From Tribonema minus (lineage: Eukaryota; Sar; Xanthophyceae; Tribonematales; Tribonemataceae), in NCBI GenBank assembly GCA_017506865.1, contig JAFCMP010000079.1, forward strand, positions 310,001-374,000: a DNA stretch of 64,000 nt, read 5' to 3'. Within the stretch, counting starts at the first letter, position 1, and every line of letters starts with the position of its first letter. The notes under the pieces were generated by a model. The model saw only the letters and a list, made by a program, of their open reading frames with translations. It was not told where the DNA came from and ran no database searches. The position numbers and the translations under genes are program-made. This document shows positions 25,201-37,723 of this stretch, one piece after another.

Positions 25201-25719
25201 CGCCGGCACTGCGCACACGAGCGTCGGGCCTTCGCGCAGGTGGAAGCTGGTGACGGCAACGAGCGCGATGGGGGACGCCGCGGAGTAGGCGGCGGGGGGC
25301 GTGCCGAGCGCGGCCGCGGCGACGGCGGCGGCGCCGCCGCCGCCGCGCGCGAGGGGCGAGTTGAGGCTGCTGTTAGAGCTGCCGCCGCCGCCGCCGCGCG
25401 CGCGCATGAAGTGCTCGTGCCGCTGCAGCAGCGACTCGGCCTCCGCGAGGATGGCGTCGCTGCTGTCGGAGATGCCGAAGGAGGCGGCGGCGCTCGCCGT
25501 GTGCGCCGCCGCGGCCGGCGAGCCCGCGCCGTCATCACGCGTGGCCAGCAGCGCTGCAATTTCGCGGCTACGCGACTGACCTGGGGAGGGTGCCGGCCGG
25601 ACTGCTGTGCTCGCAACAGGGATCCTAGTGCTGCTGCTGCCGCTGCGGGGCGTGGGAGCGGGGGACTCGAAGTCCTCTGCCTGGTCGTCCGCGGCGTCCA
25701 TCATGGTGGCGGCCTGCAT
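22231..25719 (-). CDS. AVL9: AVL9 homologue (DENN-family late secretory protein)
   Basis: Four exons all in phase 0: 25719-24859, 24329-23931, 23389-22985 and 22539-22231 (657 aa, near the ~650 aa of animal AVL9). Landmarks: SPIALVAVTSFHLREGPTL (first DENN strand), INLLPFKSLPENG, DVLFGASHFVRLQDE...RGFSQAAVVVLARVPYLGLL, MSLLRLVLLEGRVLLRS, AIASLLPG, YRWRKYGFPLAVF, RGFLAGTTNAMIQ, AWAADQFQLFFEEL, and finally AWVQTENFHTW, which matches the AVL9 C-terminal block. AVL9 acts in Golgi-to-surface transport in yeast and cell migration in animals. The N-terminus and linkers are Ala/Gly/Ser-rich. Intron 3 carries a truncated copy of the head of exon 4, and the stop region is repeated downstream. The start could also be the MMD at 25704. 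Confidence 0.85.
22499..22890 (-). repeat. truncated head copy of AVL9 exon 4 (196-bp tandem unit)
   Basis: The acceptor and first ~40 bases of exon 4 (around 22499-22560) recur at 22695-22745, upstream in the gene's direction. Both copies read cgccag or tcgccag followed by gcggc(a/g)gcgcgccggcg. The rest of the unit is intronic and more diverged. The copy has an acceptor but no donor. Confidence 0.8.
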
Positions 25720-26392
25720 GCGTGCGTGTGTGTGTGAAAGTGCCAGGCGGCGGTGGGTTGGGTGTGGGCACTGGAAGCCACGGTGGGTGTCCCTGTTGCA
25801 GTTGTCCCTGTTGAAGTTGGTGCTGACGGAAATGGTGCTGACTGCGTCCTTGTGTGCATAGAGTTATCTAACGGCCAAAATTCCAATGCCGCACAGCAAT
25901 GTTCCAGCATCTGCTGATTTTAGGAATGCTATGTACGTCTTAGTGGGCATGTCTGCACACAGTTGACATTCAGAAATGTCACCTTCAACTCTGTCGCTGG
26001 AAAGGTGGTTGAGCGGCTTCACCGCGGCAGGCAATTGCTCAGCTATATGTGTGACTGAACTTGATGCATGACACCTGGCGTCGTTAATCATTGGTTACTG
26101 TCACAGCATCGCAGCCGACTTTGAAACATCTTTTGCTCACCTCGTGTGACGCTTGCCGAGAACAACGCCTTTGCTCAGCGCATCAGCAACCTGTCGAAGC
26201 CGAGAAAAGCGCAATCCCGCGACTTCAGCAGCCCATCATCAGCAGCACACTGTTCTGCACTGTTGGTTCAACTTCGACGCTGTTTTGGAAAGTTCACCTT
26301 TGAAGCTCGCTGGTTAAAGTTCTCGGTTCCGACACCGTTGCTGGCATGCGGTGTGACGCTATCGTGCGGTACTGCTGACTGAATCTCGCCGA
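25720..26392. promoter_or_regulatory. shared upstream region of AVL9 and the HDAC-like gene
   Basis: About 670 bp between two divergent starts, lower in GC than the flanking exons, with no coding signal. It must hold both promoters. I cannot point to a specific element. Confidence 0.4.
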
Positions 26393-29300
26393 TTGCCACA
26401 GAGAAAGCAGAGGCTCTCCAGGTCATGGAAAGTCGGGATGCAATCCAGGCACACCGTCGTGTGCTTTGCATTAGCGTGTGCTTCAAAGCCGAACAGAGCC
26501 CAAGCTCTGAGCGCTGGCGGCGCAAGGCGGTTCTCGACCGCCGGCGCCGGCGGTGAGCTGCTCAAACACCGGCTAGCGCCTCTGACGCTGTTCTACAATG
26601 TGAGGGCGGGGCGACCTAATCCGTGCTCTCGGCGGCCAACAGCTTGCTTTGCCAATGAAAACGATTCAAAAGATCGAAGAGCTTGAACTTACATGATTCC
26701 TGTGCGCTTGACGGCCAACCAACACCATCGTAGATACTTCCCTGCATGCATATATATATCTGCGAAGATATGGCATGCCCTCCAGTCCCGCCGCGCTCCA
26801 TTCTTGATACAAACTCAGGTCAGTCAAGTGGACAGCCCTCGCACACACCCCGAAAACTGTAAAATCCTTATGATTCGTGTGTAGTCATCCGCGTGCACAC
26901 CACCATCACCGCCGCCGCAGGATGTGTACGAGGTGCCGCTGCCAACAACCCACCGATTCCCAATGCCCAAGTACCGGATGGTGAGAGAGATGATACAGGC
27001 AGAGCTGGCGGGGAGCAGCAGCAGCGGCAGCAGCAGCAGCGGCAGCAGCAGCGGCGGCAGCAGCAGCAGCAACAGCAGTGCTCCGATGCTCGCAACCTTC
27101 AGCGTGTCCCCGCTGGCGTCGTACGATGACCTGATCACGACGCACTGCCCTGACTACGTCACGCGCGTGCTCACCGGGAACCTGACGCCCAAGGAGAGCC
27201 GCAATGTCGGGGTAAGCAGCGACACACCGTCTTGTGTAGGCATCGCGCGCAGCCAAATAGGCTGCACCTCCCAGTTGATACCTCACACGCAACGCTGCAG
27301 GAGGGCTGGATGGTGCCATAGATTGCGTGTGGACCCTGTGTTCTGCTTGCTGCAGCATGGCTGAATGAACCTGGCACCTTTGCCATGCATCTCATTTGCT
27401 TCTGTGTTGCATGCTGAGCGCTGGGATGTTTCCTGTGCCGTGCCGCGCGTCGCGCGACGCCGAAACCCTCGATCAAGTGGGCACGCTCCTCATGATCCTG
27501 CACGGCATCGACAGCCTCTATTGTCTTTAATTGAGCAGTCCGGTGATTCTCAATGACTGGCTGCTTCTTTGGTCAGCGTGCCGCAAAGACGACTGTCCCT
27601 TGATGCGGCGATCCATGCTGCTAATGTTAACCCTAACCCCTCCTGTGCTCAGAAATCATGAAAACAATTTCATGTTCTGAGCGCCCACTGCCAGCATGCG
27701 TTGGTGCCGTCAACATCGTCGGCTGCACTCAACGGAGTGTCGATGCAGTCCTCGCAAGATGCGGCTGCAAGTCTCAACAGATGCTGCTGCGGCGCTCAAC
27801 AGTTGCTGCTGCAGTGCTCAACGGCTACAGCACTAAAGACGCAGGTGCAGTGCTCACCAGATTCGGCCGAACAGCTCAACCTTACATGTTGCAGTGCTCA
27901 AATCGCTGCAACTGCAGTGCTCAGCGCCTCCCCCTTCAACTCGCGGCCCCGCCTCACGGCTCTGCGCAGTTCCCCTGGAGCGAGGGGCACGTCAACCGCA
28001 CGCTCAGCAGCATCGGCGGCACCGTCGCGGCGGCGCACGCAGTGTGCACGAGCCCTGCCGCGCGCGACGCGGGCGCGCCGTTCTGCCTCTTTGCGGGGCA
28101 CGTCGCCGGCGGCACGCACCACGCCTTCTACGACAGGTGAGCGCTGCTGCAGAAGACTTGAAGTTGTGATGATGAAGGGTTGAGTTTGTGTGGAGAGCAA
28201 GTCAATGTCATTCATCGTGTGGCAAGAGTCATGCGGTGCGCGGCTCAGGAGGGCCGGTGTCTTGCTGTCATGTTGCTGCCTGCGCCGACAGCGGCATGGT
28301 CGTGCATGCTGCAAAGTGCGAGCTTTGCTGCTGTAAAACCAAGTACGGTTGGGATAAGGGTCAGTGTTGGGTGTGGGTACGAGTAGATGTGGATATCAAC
28401 ACGGTCAGGCATGACTAAGCGTTCATCAGCGCCAGCTAGTCCAGGCACAGCACTGCAGCACCGCAGTTGGTCTACAAGGTCAGGTGGTGCGAGTGGCAGC
28501 AAGCGCTCTCGCCGATACCCTGACCGTACCCTCCCTGGCTGCTACTACCGTAAGCAGCTTGTAGACCATAGCCGTTGAGGCCTTGACGTTGAGCTCAACA
28601 TGATGACAGCGCACAGTATCACAGCCGTACCATTATACTGCTATGTCAACACTATGTGTGTCTTGTACAGCGCTCACATCTCACACCGCTGCATCTATTG
28701 TGGGGTGGGGCCGGTCATGCGTGTTCAGTGGCATTGTCACAACCGCCCATGCAGCCTTGAAATCACGCGCATGCGGCCTGTCAAGCACCTACGGCTCGCC
28801 CAGAAGAAGGTCCCGTGTTTCAATCACTGTGACCCCACATATATGCGCGCGCTGCCAACTCTCCGCCGCTGCGGTCACAGAGGGGAGGGGTTCTGCGTGT
28901 TCAGCGACATTGCCGTTGCCGCAAATGTTGCCCTGCGCGACCACGCTGAGCTCGTGCGCAAGATCCTCATCATCGACCTCGATGTTCACCAGGTACCGCA
29001 CCTTTTGTCACATCGCCACATGTATGCAGATTGTCACCCGCCACCAGATATACTGTGCAGGTTTGCAGGAGCAGTGCGCATGTTGCTGCACTTCCCGTTT
29101 GTTGATCTGCGTGTCAGCTCGTGCGCAAGATCCTCATCATTGAACTAGAAGGAGGAGAAAAAGCAAATAAAAGAGGTGTTGACGTTGACCTCGATGTGCA
29201 CCAGGTAACGCCCCTGCCGCCTTTGTTCAATGTCGATGCGCCTATTGCCCGCAACACCCTGTTGAGCTCTAACGGGGGCTAGCAGGAGCTAAGCTGAGCT

Positions 29301-31812
29301 CAGTGCTCGGCTGTTGGTACATGTGCATTATTCAGAAGTGTGGAGGGGGCCAAGACACCTCATACATACATGCTCTACCGTTTCAGTACTACTGCGTAGC
29401 GTCTATGTGCGCCAGCAGCTACCGAAAACGCTGACTGGTCAGCCAGAACTGAATGAAGAATTGCCTCCAGTGGGCTTGCAATGTGCTGATGCTCAGGTGC
29501 CATGTGATGCGGTGCACTACTATTTATTTGTGTTCAACATGCGCTGCTTGCAAGACATGGTGTCCTGAAATCGTGTGCTGGTCCAACTCTGGTGATTGAC
29601 GACACTACATACCTGCCCCACGACAGTGCTCAGCGCCATCGTTTTTGCCCCCCCTGCTCCGCAGGGCAACGGCAACGCGGCGCTGTTTGCTGGCAATGAT
29701 GCCGTCTACACCTTCAGCATGCACTGCAAGGCAAACTACTTCAGCGCGCGGCAGTACAGCGACATGGATGTTGAAGTTGATGCCAGCGCAGGCGACGACG
29801 CGTACCTGTCTCTCGTCGAGCAGTGGGTAAGTGCAGTTGGTCCTGCAACATTTGCTGGCTTGATTACTATTTTTGACTAAAACGTCAATTTTATTTCTAG
29901 CAACTGAACACCGCTTTGGAATGAGGCAAAAACAGTTGGAACTTGTGGTTAGCGACGCCCAGAGGTGAGCACCGTGTCATGCTAGAGCAGCGCTCAGCAA
30001 GAGAGGCAGCGTGACGTGGGTCTGGTCGCACAGGCAGCGAATCTGCGCGGCAAAGATGGTCCATGTTCACCATTTGTGTGTTCCAGTTGGTTGAGTGCGG
30101 CTGACGCTCTCGCCGCCGTTGATTGATTGGGTGAGTGTACCCGGCGTTGGGTTAGGGTTAGGGTTAGGCTGGCGGCAGACTGCGGAAGAAATGTTGCAGG
30201 GAAAGCATAGGTAGACTGATGTAATGCCGGTGGCTGAGTCGCATGCTGGAGTTGTAGCTTCGCGAACGCGAGCGTGCTGTACAGTTTTGCCCTGTACTTT
30301 GCGAGCGACCGCAACTCAACTGCATGGTGATGACGCTTCATGTGCGCTGTTGCTCTGTGGAACGCATGGACAACTCTCGGAACGTCGCAGAAGTACTTGA
30401 AGCGCATTTCAAGGCCTTGATGAGTGGCAGACGCGCGGCTATCTCGCCAATAGAAGTATTTGCTATCAGTTGCTCCCCGTGTGGCTCCCTTGCAGTTGCA
30501 CAAACGCCTATATTTGAGGTAGGTTCAAGCTCTATCATGCGTGCTACTACAGACACAGGTGGACTCTCTGCGCTGCTACTGCGGTGACAAGGCAGCAGTG
30601 GCAGCGGCGTGGTACATGTGCTGCATAGCAGGTGTCGCTGCCTCTGCAGCCTCCGATGTATGCCTGCACAGGTGCCCAAGTTGAGTGGACCAACGACACT
30701 GGTGCCGTTGTCTTGCCTCCCCCCATGCTACCGACGTCAATGGCCTGGTGGGTACATAGCGAGCTCATCACAAATAGTGCTTGCTCTCGCGTGCCATGTA
30801 CCGTATGTATGTTGCTCAGGTGCCCAAGCTGTTGGACCAAGTGCGTCCAGACCTGGTCTTTTACCAGGCAGGGGTGGACCCCCTGTGGTGCGACAGGCTG
30901 GGACACCTCAAGCTGACGCGCGAGGGCCTCTCGCGGCGCAATCGCATCGTGTATTCCGCCGCGCTGCAACGCTGCACGCGACTGGTTGTCACCATGGGCG
31001 GCGGTTACCCAAGGGTATGTGTGCGTACGCATACAATCGAGGCATACTACAGTAGGGAAACACAGTAGCGGGACTACATTAGCGGTAAATAGTTACTGAA
31101 GGGTACGCTTGCTGTTGCAGAAAAGTGGGGAAATGCAGCGGCGGGACTACTGTACATGCACAGTATCAGTGGTAGGACACAAGGGTCAACACGCACTTGA
31201 ACTCCAGCATCATCAGGTCGCCTTGTACACGAGAGCCTTGTGACTCTTTCCACTGCTGCATTGCACTTTTGAAGGGACAATACATCACAGTCAGCAGTGG
31301 TGGCACCTAGGGGGTAGAACAGGACTTCAACTTCAACTGAACGCAATAGCACAGAAGCCGGCGGGCAGTATATCACGATGGAATACGTGCTCAGCGCTGC
31401 TGCTGCTGCTGCTGCGTGACAGCAGTGCCAATACTTTCTCATGCAAGCGTCGCAATGTACTTTGCCTGATCTTGCAAGGCCTGCAGCTGCTCTGAGCACC
31501 CACGCAGTGCGTGTTTCTTGACCTCCAGCACACGTGCGCCTGGCGTTGTGCGCAGACTGCTGTCGACGACGGCGCAGAAACGCGCTGCGAAACAACCCTG
31601 TTGCAGTCCAAACATGTTGCTGTAGCAGCGTGTTCCGCAACACTGCTCTCCCGCTGATTGCGTGCACCGCTGCTGTGCTGATCATCGATGTACAGGACAT
31701 GACTGCGGGGTCGGAGGACTACCACGCTATCGTCAGCGCCCATGCGGATGTCTACCGTCAAGCCGCGCACTCGCTGGCGCAACAGGGCGCCGCGCTGGTG
31801 CGGTGGCCGTGA
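26393..31812 (+). CDS. histone-deacetylase-family amidohydrolase (AcuC/HDA14-like) with organelle presequence
   Basis: Seven exons in phase: 26393-26599, 26921-27211, 27970-28136, 28881-28992, 29665-29826, 30820-31014 and 31696-31812 (416 aa). The zinc-hydrolase motifs are intact: VYEVPLPTTHRFPMPKYRM, FPWSEGHVNRTLSSIGGT, AGGTHHAF (the His pair), GEGFCVFSDIAVA, ILIIDLDVHQGNGNAALF (metal Asp and His), TFSMHCKANYF, DLVFYQAGVDP (metal Asp) and VTMGGGYPR. It resembles the bacterial-type HDAC/acetylpolyamine group and plant HDA14 more than nuclear HDAC1. The first exon is Arg/Ser/Ala-rich without acids (RAQALSAGGARRFSTAG), like a mitochondrial or transit peptide, so it may deacetylate organelle proteins or small molecules. 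Met at 26435 is another possible start. Introns contain truncated copies of exons 4 and 6. Confidence 0.88.
26653..26690 (+). repeat. dispersed intronic repeat, fragment
   Basis: About 38 bp (GAAAACGATTCAAAAGATCG then AGAGCT) matching the start of the family seen at 38957 and 51150. It lies in intron 1 of the HDAC-like gene. Only this end of the element is recognisable. Confidence 0.55.
29116..29210 (+). repeat. truncated, interrupted tail copy of HDAC-like exon 4
   Basis: GAGCTCGTGCGCAAGATCCT of exon 4 recurs as AGCTCGTGCGCAAGATCCTC at 29116. The last bases GACCTCGATGTGCACCAGGT recur at 29187, so about 45 unrelated bases interrupt the copy. The donor is retained. The original is 28948-28995. 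Confidence 0.8.
30147..30169 (+). repeat. telomere-like GGGTTAGGGTTAGGGTTAGG in an intron
   Basis: Over three perfect TTAGGG units on the sense strand in intron 5 of the HDAC-like gene. It is the purest telomere-type tract in the window. Confidence 0.85.
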
Positions 31813-32705
31813 ATGGCGCGCGTCGTCGCTGCTGCATGCTTTGGCAGCGCTAGCGTTACTGCCGCGCTGAGGGTTGAAATTACCTAGGTTAGGCTGACCC
31901 TACCAGAGGAGCACTGCCGTGGTGTTGTGGCTGACGCTCTGAGCGGCACCATTTCAATTGTAGATTTTGCTTTGTTCACACACATCCCCGACTTTGAATG
32001 CTTCAATCGCACTTTATATTTTGGCCGAGTTACAGAGTCTTTCGCGCGCCGCATGCTTTCTGCTGTCGTCAATGTCGTGTATGATGGTGCTGCTCTGAAT
32101 GCTGTGTCAGTGCATGCAGGAGCCCTTTGAAGGGCTGATACTTCGGTGAACAAAACCCCCAACTGCGGTCCCATTCCCAGCGACCCCATTCATTTATCTG
32201 CACACAAGTATCGCAACCGCTGCAGTCAATTGGCTTATTGATGCTCAGCTGCCTTGATGTCACTGGCAAAAAACGGGAAAGCATTTACAGCTGCAAGATG
32301 CGTCTCTCACAATCGCCATTGATCCTCAAAGACGACGCGGTTAGGGGGGGCGCCTCTGTGAATGCACAGGGCTACCTGTGCAGATGAAAGCCACCTGAGC
32401 GAGTGCGCATGTTCGTGAGGGGAGGGGGGGGGGTACGGGGGGATGTGCAGGGGGGGGGGAGGCGTGGCCGCAGTAAACAAGTGCGCACGCACGCCGTCAC
32501 GCCTCTGTACTACACTCACGGGACCACCGACAATAATAACTATATGTCTATCTACACGCAGCGGCAGCGCAGCACCCCCTCACCCCCCCCCAGCCCAATG
32601 TCAAACACACACACTTCTCACGCGTCAGTAGGGGGCCTGTACCCCCCTCTACCTAGCCCTAACCCTGACACCCCAAACCCTAGACCTAGGGGTTGACGCG
32701 CCCTA
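31813..32705. other. intergenic between convergent HDAC-like and cyclophilin genes
   Basis: About 890 bp with no exon recognised. G-rich runs lie at 32418-32460. A telomere-like tract (CCTAACCCTGACACCCCAAA) lies at 32654-32691, right behind the cyclophilin stop codon. Confidence 0.6.
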
Positions 32706-35700
32706 CTACTCGTCGGCGTCGCCGCCGCCGGGCCCCTTGTTGAGCAGCAGCTCCTTGAACGTCGCGGCGCGCGTCTTGACGAGGTTGTCTGCGCCGTAGT
32801 TCACATACACCTTATCCACGGCGTACGACGCGCCGTCGCCGGGGCGCAGCGCGCCCGCGACGGCGGCGCGGTCGCTGATGACGTACGCGAATACGCTGTA
32901 GCGGCCGTCCAGCGCCTCCGCGCTAGCGTCCATAAAGACGCCCTCGGCGTCGAGGTTCGCGTCCGTGAGCCAGAAGAACTGGCTCGAGCCGCCGTTGCCG
33001 TCGCCGGGCGGGTGGAACGCGGCGACGGCGCCGGGGATGCGGAAGGTCTGCACTGCGGGCGCCTTGGTGAAGACGCGCGTGTTGCGCGCCGCGCCGTAGA
33101 ACGGGACGTTGCCGCTCTTGGGGTCCGCGCGCAGGACCTCCAGGGGCAGGCGCCGCACGTTGCTGCGCGTGCGGGCAGGCGCAAAGGGGGGGTGGGGGGG
33201 TGGGGGGGGTTAGGGGGGACGCAGCGTGCGTCAAGAGGTTCCCGTGCGATGGGGGGGGGGGGGGGGAGGGCAGTTACATCACACTGACGCTCAGACCACA
33301 CTGTGCAAGGGGGTGGCGCTGCTGCTCTGGAGGGGGTCCTTGCGCAGGACCTGAATACATACCGTACGCTTTGCTGATCATGAGCATGATGCAATTGCGA
33401 AACACTAGAAGAACGTAGAGATGAGACAGAGCGATTGAAGCTGTCCTTGGTTTTACAACCCCTGTGCTTGTGCATCACACCAACGCCGTCCCACAGCGTG
33501 CCAATTCCACGGACTTCTGGCCTTGCTCCTTTGGGTGCACCTTGCTCTGCTGCTACTTCGCGCACAGCTTCAGGCAAGGCGCACCTCCAGCGGCTCATTC
33601 CTCCACACTACCACATACCCTTGAAGTCGCCATGAGCTTTACCATGTGATCGGGTCCACAGGGGCTCGTTTCCTCAAACTGCCACAGTACTTCAAGTCGC
33701 CATGCAAATCATAACCCAGAGAACTTGAAATTGTCATGAGCCTCACCCCGTGATCGGATCCACGAACCCCTCCTGGTACGTCCCGCCGATGACGACCTGC
33801 AGCGTGGACTTGGTCATTCAAACTGCCACAGTACTTCAAGTTGGCACGCAACTCGCGCTGGAGTTGGTCCTTCAAACTGCCACAGTACTTCAAGTGACAC
33901 AAAACTCACCCCGTGATCGGGTCCACGAACCCCTCGCGGTACGTCCCGCCGATGGCGACCTGCAGCGTGGAGTTGGTCCCCGCATCCTCCGTCGCGTTGA
34001 AGCTCACGGGCAGGCCGTTGTAGAAGCCGCGCAAACACAGGTCGATGAAGTTGCCCGCCGTGACGGGGGCGCTGTAACCGTCCACCACCAGCGAGACGTT
34101 GCCCATGATGGTCGACTGCAGCGGCGCCGCCAGGAGGGAGGCGTTGGCGGGGGCGGAGGCGGGGCCGTCTGCGGGAGCGTCGCGCCGTATGGTCATGTCG
34201 ACCGTGGCGCGGCCGAGGAGGCGCGGTATGGAGTCGTACTGCTCGTCCATGGTGACCTGGGAAGGGGGGGCGACGCGGGGGCAGCGAGTGTGAGCACCCC
34301 ACCAAAGTTCAAATGTGAAGTGCAGCGAGGGGGTTGAGCGGGGTGGAGTTGAGTTGTCTTGCTGACGGAGCGAGGTGTGGTATTTTTTTGTGGGCGGTTG
34401 AGATGTGAGCGCACTCGTCCAAACTCACAATGCGAAGTGCACGTGTAAGGATCAAGAGCGCGATGGAGTGTCTTGCGACCGACTGAGCAAGACGCGTTTG
34501 TTGCGCGCGACAGTGATGGCGCACACTGCACTGCGTCATGTCCAGTGCTGGTGGGCCCGGCAGGCGCAGCAGGGACATGCGCTTCTTGTCCATGGCCACT
34601 GAAGTTCACTACTTCAAGACATACAACCCCCACCTTGTCATGAGCAGTGGCTGGCGTGTGACACCAGTGGGCGCAGTTCAGGTTGAGGCTGTATGTCTGA
34701 TGCAGCCCCAATGACAGATGCGTACACAAAGTACCAATGCCGGCAGGCAAATTGAAGGCACTGGTAAGTCAATTTGTCAGGCAACACAAGTGACCGCTGA
34801 TCCTCAAGATGGTTTCCGTGTTCTGCGGCGGTGTGTACACACTGAGAAAGTATTAGGTATGCTGTGACTTGTGTGCGCGTAGAATTGGGTCACATAGATC
34901 ATCCACCCCTCACCCCGAGAAGTCGCCTGGTATTGGCAAGGTGAGCTGCACGTGATGAGTGACATGATCAAGGTTGACGTGTAGAAACCAAACCATCCAT
35001 CAGACCCCGCGACTGACATCACGTGGTGGGATCACCTGCCAGCTCACGTCACAGTATCAGCATCGACGCCGGTCATCGCGCAGCACCTCAGGCAGCGACT
35101 ACACACATGCCACCACTGCATGCTCATGCAGACTCCAGGAACTAACCCTAACCCCAACCCTCATACTAACCCTAAGGGGCGCGCGGCGCCCCCCCCCCTA
35201 CCAGAACGCAGACTCCAGACTCCACACAGAAAAGGGGGTGCAGGGTTAGGGTCAGGGGGTAAGCGCGCCGACCCACCTGGAATGGAAACTTGGGCACCAG
35301 CAGCTCCCCCATGTAGCTCAGGTGCAGCAGCGCTCCGGACTGGGCGTCGAGCACTGCGCTGACGTTGCGCGCCTCCGCGGCGTGCGTGAGCGCCATGAGC
35401 TGGCGCCGCGTCTCATCCAGCTCCTCCTCGCCCCTCTCCGCGCGGCGGATCTGCGCGCGGGGCGGCGGACGCGCGAGCGAGTCGGGGGCGTTGAAGTTGA
35501 AGTTGACAGCTTGACCAGGCTCGCGGTGCGGCAAGTCTCTGGCAAGCACTGCGATTTGGCTGTGCATCTTTGCTTGCCGTTGCGTGTAATTGAGAGCTTA
35601 GGGTTTAGCGGTGCAGGTGCTGGTTGAAGTCGAGCTGCGGTGGCGCGTGCGCCAGTTTTGCTGTGAGTGATGCGCTCACGTTGACTTGACGTGTGGAGCT

Positions 35701-37587
35701 TTAGTTAGCAGTTGATGAGGGGCGATGGTGACACGTCATCGCGCATGGGTGAACCGACATCGGTGGACCCAGTGAACCATGAGTGAATTGTGAATGGACT
35801 GAAGGTGTCACACCCAGAAGCTGTCTCAGACAGGTGGGCCACCATGTCTTCAGCGCCCATTGAGCGCTGCTGCTCCAGCTCTGAGCGCTGCTGCTCCAGC
35901 TCTGAGCGTTGCTGCTCCAGCTCTGAACGCTGCTGCTCTAGGGAGTGGAGCGCTGTCAGGTAGCGCAGTCAGCAACTCTGCAGCCAACATGGGCATACTG
36001 CTTTGAGCAGGCCAGTGCTGTGCATCATCCGAAGCTTTGCGATCGCACACAAGTATCCGGCTGACGAGCTGCGAGTGTTGCACATGTACATAGCGCCAGG
36101 TACTGCTGGCATCTGGTGTTGTTCTAACCATAACGCGCAGCAGCGGTGAAGGGCTTGTGATCACTCCTGTTAAAGAAAAGTGGCAGGGCTGCAGGACGAG
36201 TTCACATGAGTAGTGTGTATATTATTGGTTACGCTCAGCCTCGCAACCCTAAGTTCGTCAAGAGGGTGAACTTCAAATGCGGTTGGCAACTACCTCAAAT
36301 TCCGTGCTGCCACACAGCTTCAGTATCAGTGCACAGACAGGCATCAACCTCATCTGCTGATTGCGCGCTTGATGGCTGCAGTTGGCCAGCTCGTCAGCGA
36401 TTGCGACAAGTGCATGGTGCTACTGCCAGGCTGAGCTCACTCTGCGCGGCTGTGTCCCTGCTCGTGAAGGGAGGTGCACCTGATCTGTTGCACAATGAAC
36501 TGCTGGTAGAATCGACAGAAAAGCGTTCTCTGCGCACAGTGCTCCGAGTGGGCAAGAATTCAAGCGTGTCGCCATGGGGTTGGCAGCTGCATATCCTCAG
36601 CATGCTTCAAGTACCTGATCCAGGGCAGCGCACATATTTTGGCATGTAAAAGGTCGCAACACCCGACAGGCAATGATGGGTATAAGAGTAATCTGCATGG
36701 CTCAGGAACTGCAAACCGCCAAATTTTCATACCTGGCATTACAAAACACGCTTGATGGAACACCCCCGTTTTGACAAAGCCACGTGGCAGTTGCCAGATG
36801 CAGGAACGAGCTGCACACGCACGTAGCCAAATGCATCTCTGGCGCTCACCTGTACTTCAGCAGTATCCACCTCCCTGAAGGTAGGCTGCAACTCCCTTCG
36901 CCTCTCCTCCAGTATCGCCAGCGCCGTGTTGCCGACCTTGGAAATCTGATCCCACACGGAGCCCGGTATGGTGACGTTGCCAGCGGCGTCGTAGTCCTGC
37001 CCGCGAGTGTAAATGGTCCTCAATATGGTGGCTTTTTCAATCTCCCCCTGTACCATCCTCAGAGCATCTGCACCGGCGCCCTTGATCGGGAGTAGATCCA
37101 GCAATACCGATTCTGTGAGAATGGGAGAGCCGAGCTTGACGCGAGCGAGCGGGGCGGCGCTGGCAGGCCGCGCAAAATAGGTGAAGGCGAACGGGGCAGC
37201 CCCCAGAACGGCCGATGATATTACAAAATTGCGGCGCGTCAGCCGCACCGCAGCTTGGTACGCTGCTCTCTCCTCGCTGTCGCTGCTGCTCGAGTCCTCG
37301 CCGGAGGATGTCATCAATAGCGGTGAACTGCGAGAGGTCGGCCGTGTCCAAGCTGTGCCGAAGGTGGAGGTAGACGTACTGAAGCTGCGCCAGGCGTGCC
37401 TGGTGCTGTGCAGAGGACTCAGGGTGCCATGCAAGCCCAGCGCAGCAGCAAATGCCACCAACAATAGAAGCACATGCAGGGCGATGTGCCGCTGCGGCTG
37501 CCGTTGCCGTGCGGTACGGCGCATGGCGCTCCTGATGCTTGCACGCTGCTGTTGCAACAGCACGTCGATCAGTAGTGCCGCCTGCAC
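32706..37587 (-). CDS. CYP38/TLP40-like thylakoid-lumen cyclophilin
   Basis: Four exons in phase: 37587-36850, 35450-35277, 34256-33910 and 33162-32706 (571 aa, or 550 from MRRTARQ at 37524). The N-terminus has three signals. A hydrophobic ER signal peptide (HIALHVLLLLVAFAAALG) comes first, then a Ser/Thr-rich transit stretch. A twin-arginine lumen signal follows: RRNF, a hydrophobic core, then ASA before the mature AAPLARVKLGSP. Next come the helical leader typical of CYP38 (SVWDQISKVGNTALAILEER), KFPFQ|VTMDEQYDSIPRLLG, and the cyclophilin domain (VDGYSAPVTAGNFIDLCLRG, EGFVDPITG, RLPLEVL, GSSQFFWL, LDGRYSVFAYV). Plant CYP38 assists photosystem II assembly, and the same role is inferred here. 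Two truncated copies of the exon-3 tail lie in intron 3. Confidence 0.9.
33646..33975 (-). repeat. two truncated tail copies of cyclophilin exon 3
   Basis: The end of exon 3 with its donor (plus-strand CTCACCCCGTGATCGGGTCC at 33905) recurs at 33742-33815 (about 70 exonic bases kept) and, shorter, at 33646-33672. Unit length is about 163 bp for the nearer copy. Each copy borders an intronic block TTCAAACTGCCACAGTACTT. Confidence 0.85.
35142..35260 (-). repeat. telomere-like tracts after the donor of cyclophilin exon 2
   Basis: 35241-35260 (GGGTTAGGGTCAGGG on plus) and 35142-35174 (CTAACCCTAACCCC) have opposite polarity and lie within 140 bp of the 35277 donor. Confidence 0.7.
35859..35941 (-). 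repeat. minisatellite, about 24-bp unit
   Basis: Four near-identical units of TGAGCGCTGCTGCTCCAGCT in intron 1 of the cyclophilin gene. Confidence 0.85.
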
Positions 37588-37723
37588 ATCGCGAGCAACA
37601 AATAAATGTGAATGATCCTACAGTTGGGTCGGGGGCGACAGAAAGGGGGGGGGGCCTTGCTAATTAGCTCCAGGCGCTGTCGAACGTCACTACACATCTA
37701 GAGATAGCAACCCAGGCGCAAGG
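37588..37723. promoter_or_regulatory. short divergent promoter between two plastid-targeted genes
   Basis: Only 136 bp (about 200 bp if the cyclophilin starts at 37524) separate the starts of a lumen cyclophilin and a small plastid-targeted protein, so the two are likely co-regulated. It contains a run of about 10 G at 37647. No specific factor site is identified. Confidence 0.5.
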
